From a virus, in IMG/VR virus record IMGVR_UViG_3300045918_000841, positions 1 through 37,964 of that record: a stretch of 37,964 nucleotides of DNA. One strand, given 5' to 3'. The translations under genes and the position numbers were made by a program. The notes beneath the pieces are model-generated. The model made no database searches. It saw only the letters and a list, made by a program, of their open reading frames with translations, and had not been told where the DNA came from. This document shows, one piece after another, positions 36,062 to 37,964 of the stretch; the stretch's first letter is position 1; each line of letters opens with the position of its first letter.

Positions 36062-37690
36062 TCAGGGCATATATTTATTACAGAGATTTCGTAACAAAGG
36101 GGCAACGAGATCACTTGAGTAACTTGTAGCTGTAGCGGCAGTGTCCGGGTTTTTAATTACCCGATAATGAAAAGCATTAGAATACATATTGAGATTTTGT
36201 GAGACCCACAAAGAGTCTGCACATCTTACGATTTGTTTTGATTCAGAAACCATTGGCCTTAAATTTTCGCTTGCAGTTATTAATTCGATTGTATAAATGC
36301 CTAAATCGGCGGCTAACTCAATTCTGTTCATATTTAGGCATGTAATACGATTTTTATTTTTGGCATAACACACTATTCCAGGGTAATTTTTCTCGTCAAT
36401 TTTTGTAAAATCATTTGTACGCAACATTTCGGCGATTAAACCGTTTTTGTTTTTATTGAGCAACATCAGTAAGAACGATGAAATATCCGATGATATTTGC
36501 TTGTCATTTAACTTTGAAAAATTACTTTCGACAATATTTACTTGGTTCTTGTTCAGCTTAGATAATACGTTGTCATATCTAGTTTTGTTGACTTTGCTTG
36601 TTGATTTTTCCAGAGCATACCGGTAATAAGTCGCCGCCAGTATCTTAGCATTTGATGTATCAATGTTATCATCAAATAGCTTTGCAATATTATTAATTAA
36701 TAAGTGATCTTCTTTCTGAATAATTTTAGAATAGTACTTAGTGGCTTTTTCTAAATCGATATATCCGGCTTTACCCGTTTGATAAAATACCGCAGCGCTC
36801 AAACTTGCTTTATCATGGTCAGAATCAGCAGCTTTTAAGAACCATTCTAACGCTTTAACATTATCTTTTTGCAAATACTCTCCATTTTCATACAAAGTTG
36901 CGATTGAATACTGAGATTCTGTATGTCCTTTGTCTGCTGCCATTTTCCAGTATTCATAAGCTTTTTTTATATTTTTATCGACACATTGCCCAAGGTCATA
37001 CATCTTTCCAAGGGCGTATTGGGCCTGTGGTAAACTGCCTAATGCGGATTTTGAATACCAGTAAAAAGCCTGTTTGCAATCTTTCTTGACAAAATATCCG
37101 TTGTTGTAAAAAACGCCTAAGTTGAACTGCGCAAAAAAATCTCCTTGTTTTGCTGCCTCATTATACCATTTGAAAGCTTTTTCATAATTAACCTCGCAGC
37201 CATCACCATTAAAATATGCTTGAGCAACCCATATTTGAGCAAGAGACTCACCCATTCCAGCCGCTATTTCCATATCGTGAAGAGCCGCTTTCTTATCTCC
37301 TTTTTCATACAAATACATAGCAGCCTGCGATTTATTTAGTGCTGATTGCTGCAATTCGATTGAATTTGAACCCTGTTTTTTTAAATCGTAATCGTTGAAG
37401 ATTGCGGCTACTGATCCTGCGTCCCCTCTTTCGTAAGCCTCGTTTAGCAAAACAATTATAGCTGTACCGCTTTTATATTCCCTCGTACTCTTGGCCCACT
37501 CAATGAACTTTGGGTCGTCGTTTGTAGTCATCCAGTTGGGCGCGAGCTTTGAAATATTAGCATGAAGTCGGCTCACACTTGTTTCGGCCTGATACGTTGA
37601 TTGAGTTTGTTCTTCCGCAAATAAGTATTGAGGGCGGCACGTAAACAACACTCCAGCAAAAATAATTACCAACAATAGCCTAATCGTCAT
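36062..37690 (-). CDS. Exported Sel1-repeat protein, 542 aa
   Basis: A signal peptide (MTIRLLLVIIFAGVLFTCRP, about 1-25) is followed by a region with NDDPKFIEWAKSTREYKSGT. Several Sel1-like repeats span about residues 140-330: AQIWVAQAYFNGDGCEVNYE, FNLGVFYNNGYFVKKDCKQA, AQYALGKMYDLGQCVDKNIK and SQYSIATLYENGEYLQKDNV. Sel1 repeats form alpha-helical solenoids that bind partner proteins, here in the periplasm. The C-terminal half is unassigned and AT-rich. The base composition is visibly lower in GC than the phage genes, which suggests a different origin. Its start overlaps the upstream gene by 11 bp. Confidence 0.8.
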   Translation of the reverse strand: MTIRLLLVIIFAGVLFTCRPQYLFAEEQTQSTYQAETSVSRLHANISKLAPNWMTTNDDPKFIEWAKSTREYKSGTAIIVLLNEAYERGDAGSVAAIFNDYDLKKQGSNSIELQQSALNKSQAAMYLYEKGDKKAALHDMEIAAGMGESLAQIWVAQAYFNGDGCEVNYEKAFKWYNEAAKQGDFFAQFNLGVFYNNGYFVKKDCKQAFYWYSKSALGSLPQAQYALGKMYDLGQCVDKNIKKAYEYWKMAADKGHTESQYSIATLYENGEYLQKDNVKALEWFLKAADSDHDKASLSAAVFYQTGKAGYIDLEKATKYYSKIIQKEDHLLINNIAKLFDDNIDTSNAKILAATYYRYALEKSTSKVNKTRYDNVLSKLNKNQVNIVESNFSKLNDKQISSDISSFLLMLLNKNKNGLIAEMLRTNDFTKIDEKNYPGIVCYAKNKNRITCLNMNRIELAADLGIYTIELITASENLRPMVSESKQIVRCADSLWVSQNLNMYSNAFHYRVIKNPDTAATATSYSSDLVAPLLRNLCNKYMP

Positions 37691-37964
37691 CCTTCGCCCC
37701 CATCACTTTTTGAAAGTCCTCTATCGACTCCTGCATCCGGCTTGCTCTGCTGTTCCCCGCTCCCGTCTCTCCCTGATACTCCATCCCCCTCTTTGCGTTG
37801 TTCAACACCCACATCCCCATCGGATTGAACGGCGGGTCGAGTGGGACCGGATTCAATCGCGGCTTCTTATTCCTTCGCTGCGGTTTGGGTGCCATTAAGT
37901 CAGTCTTTACGCATACCAAGTCTGGCCCCTGAATAAATATTGTATCTTTTTTTCTACCTGCCAT
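37680..37964 (-). CDS. Hypothetical protein upstream of Sel1 gene, 94 aa
   Basis: The ATG lies at the very end of the window (37964), so the upstream ribosome site is not seen and the start could be further out. The protein has a basic Pro-rich middle (MAPKPQRRNKKPRLNPVPLD) and a helical C-terminus (MQESIEDFQKVMGAKDDD). The 11-bp overlap with the Sel1 gene suggests a two-gene operon. No family is recognised. A role in type IV secretion or conjugation is conceivable from similar island neighbourhoods, but no sequence evidence supports it. Confidence 0.5.
   Translation of the reverse strand: MAGRKKDTIFIQGPDLVCVKTDLMAPKPQRRNKKPRLNPVPLDPPFNPMGMWVLNNAKRGMEYQGETGAGNSRASRMQESIEDFQKVMGAKDDD

Noticed and set aside
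31200-37964. A right-hand attachment site (copy of the tRNA-Leu 3' end) for the satellite-like element
   Set aside because: I found no convincing repeat of the T-arm and acceptor sequence in this part of the window; the site is probably outside or too short to see.

Overview
The window carries two adjacent mobile elements on either side of an intact tRNA-Leu(UAA) gene at 29695-29781. To the left is most of a tailed-phage prophage (1-29669; its left end lies outside the window). To the right is a smaller integrative element with the gene order of P4-like satellites (29961 to about 36000), followed by chromosomal or further island genes (36062-37964). The host is a Gram-negative bacterium with tight, often 4-bp-overlapping gene starts and GGAGG ribosome sites. 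The style resembles Geobacter/Pelobacter-type Desulfuromonadota, but that is an impression and is not proven by the sequence.

Prophage, read leftward on the minus strand. Regulation lies at 26057-27566: a CI-like repressor on the plus strand, a divergent ribbon-helix-helix protein, a receiver-only response regulator and a second ribbon-helix-helix protein. A long early operon starts at 26016 and runs through small regulators and zinc-binding proteins to a DHH phosphoesterase and a MazG-like protein. The same transcription direction then enters a nine-cassette integron array (16525-22079), an integron-integrase-family recombinase (15487-16497), and replication genes (14014-15277). A clear terminator at 13749-13772 closes this block. 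The late operon follows: terminase small and large subunits, portal, scaffold, major capsid protein, a methyltransferase/glycosyltransferase fusion, tail-adaptor proteins and a tail fibre. On the plus strand, 27642-29669 holds a membrane protein, a nuclease-like protein, an HTH protein and the prophage integrase, which ends 25 bp before the tRNA.

The main discovery is the integron inside the prophage. Nine complete attC-like sites of 51-66 bp separate nine cassettes (eight distinct). In eight of the nine cassettes the 7-base core at the start and the core at the end are exact reverse complements, as expected if each cassette once existed as a circle. One 547-bp cassette is duplicated exactly, with junctions at the recombination core. 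The cassette genes are typical phage accessory genes (YopX, DUF5662, zinc-ribbon proteins). They are oriented with the phage early operon and toward the integrase gene, the reverse of a textbook integron, so the phage early promoter could express them.

Other signals include three copies of a 23-bp palindromic operator (arms CTGTTCA/TGAACAG) at the early promoter, before the terminase operon and before the scaffold block. A 10-G tract breaks the DHH phosphoesterase. The satellite-like element has tandem GGTACC palindromes before its integrase, a strong promoter and a structured untranslated region before alpA, and an iteron-like repeat region after its replication genes.
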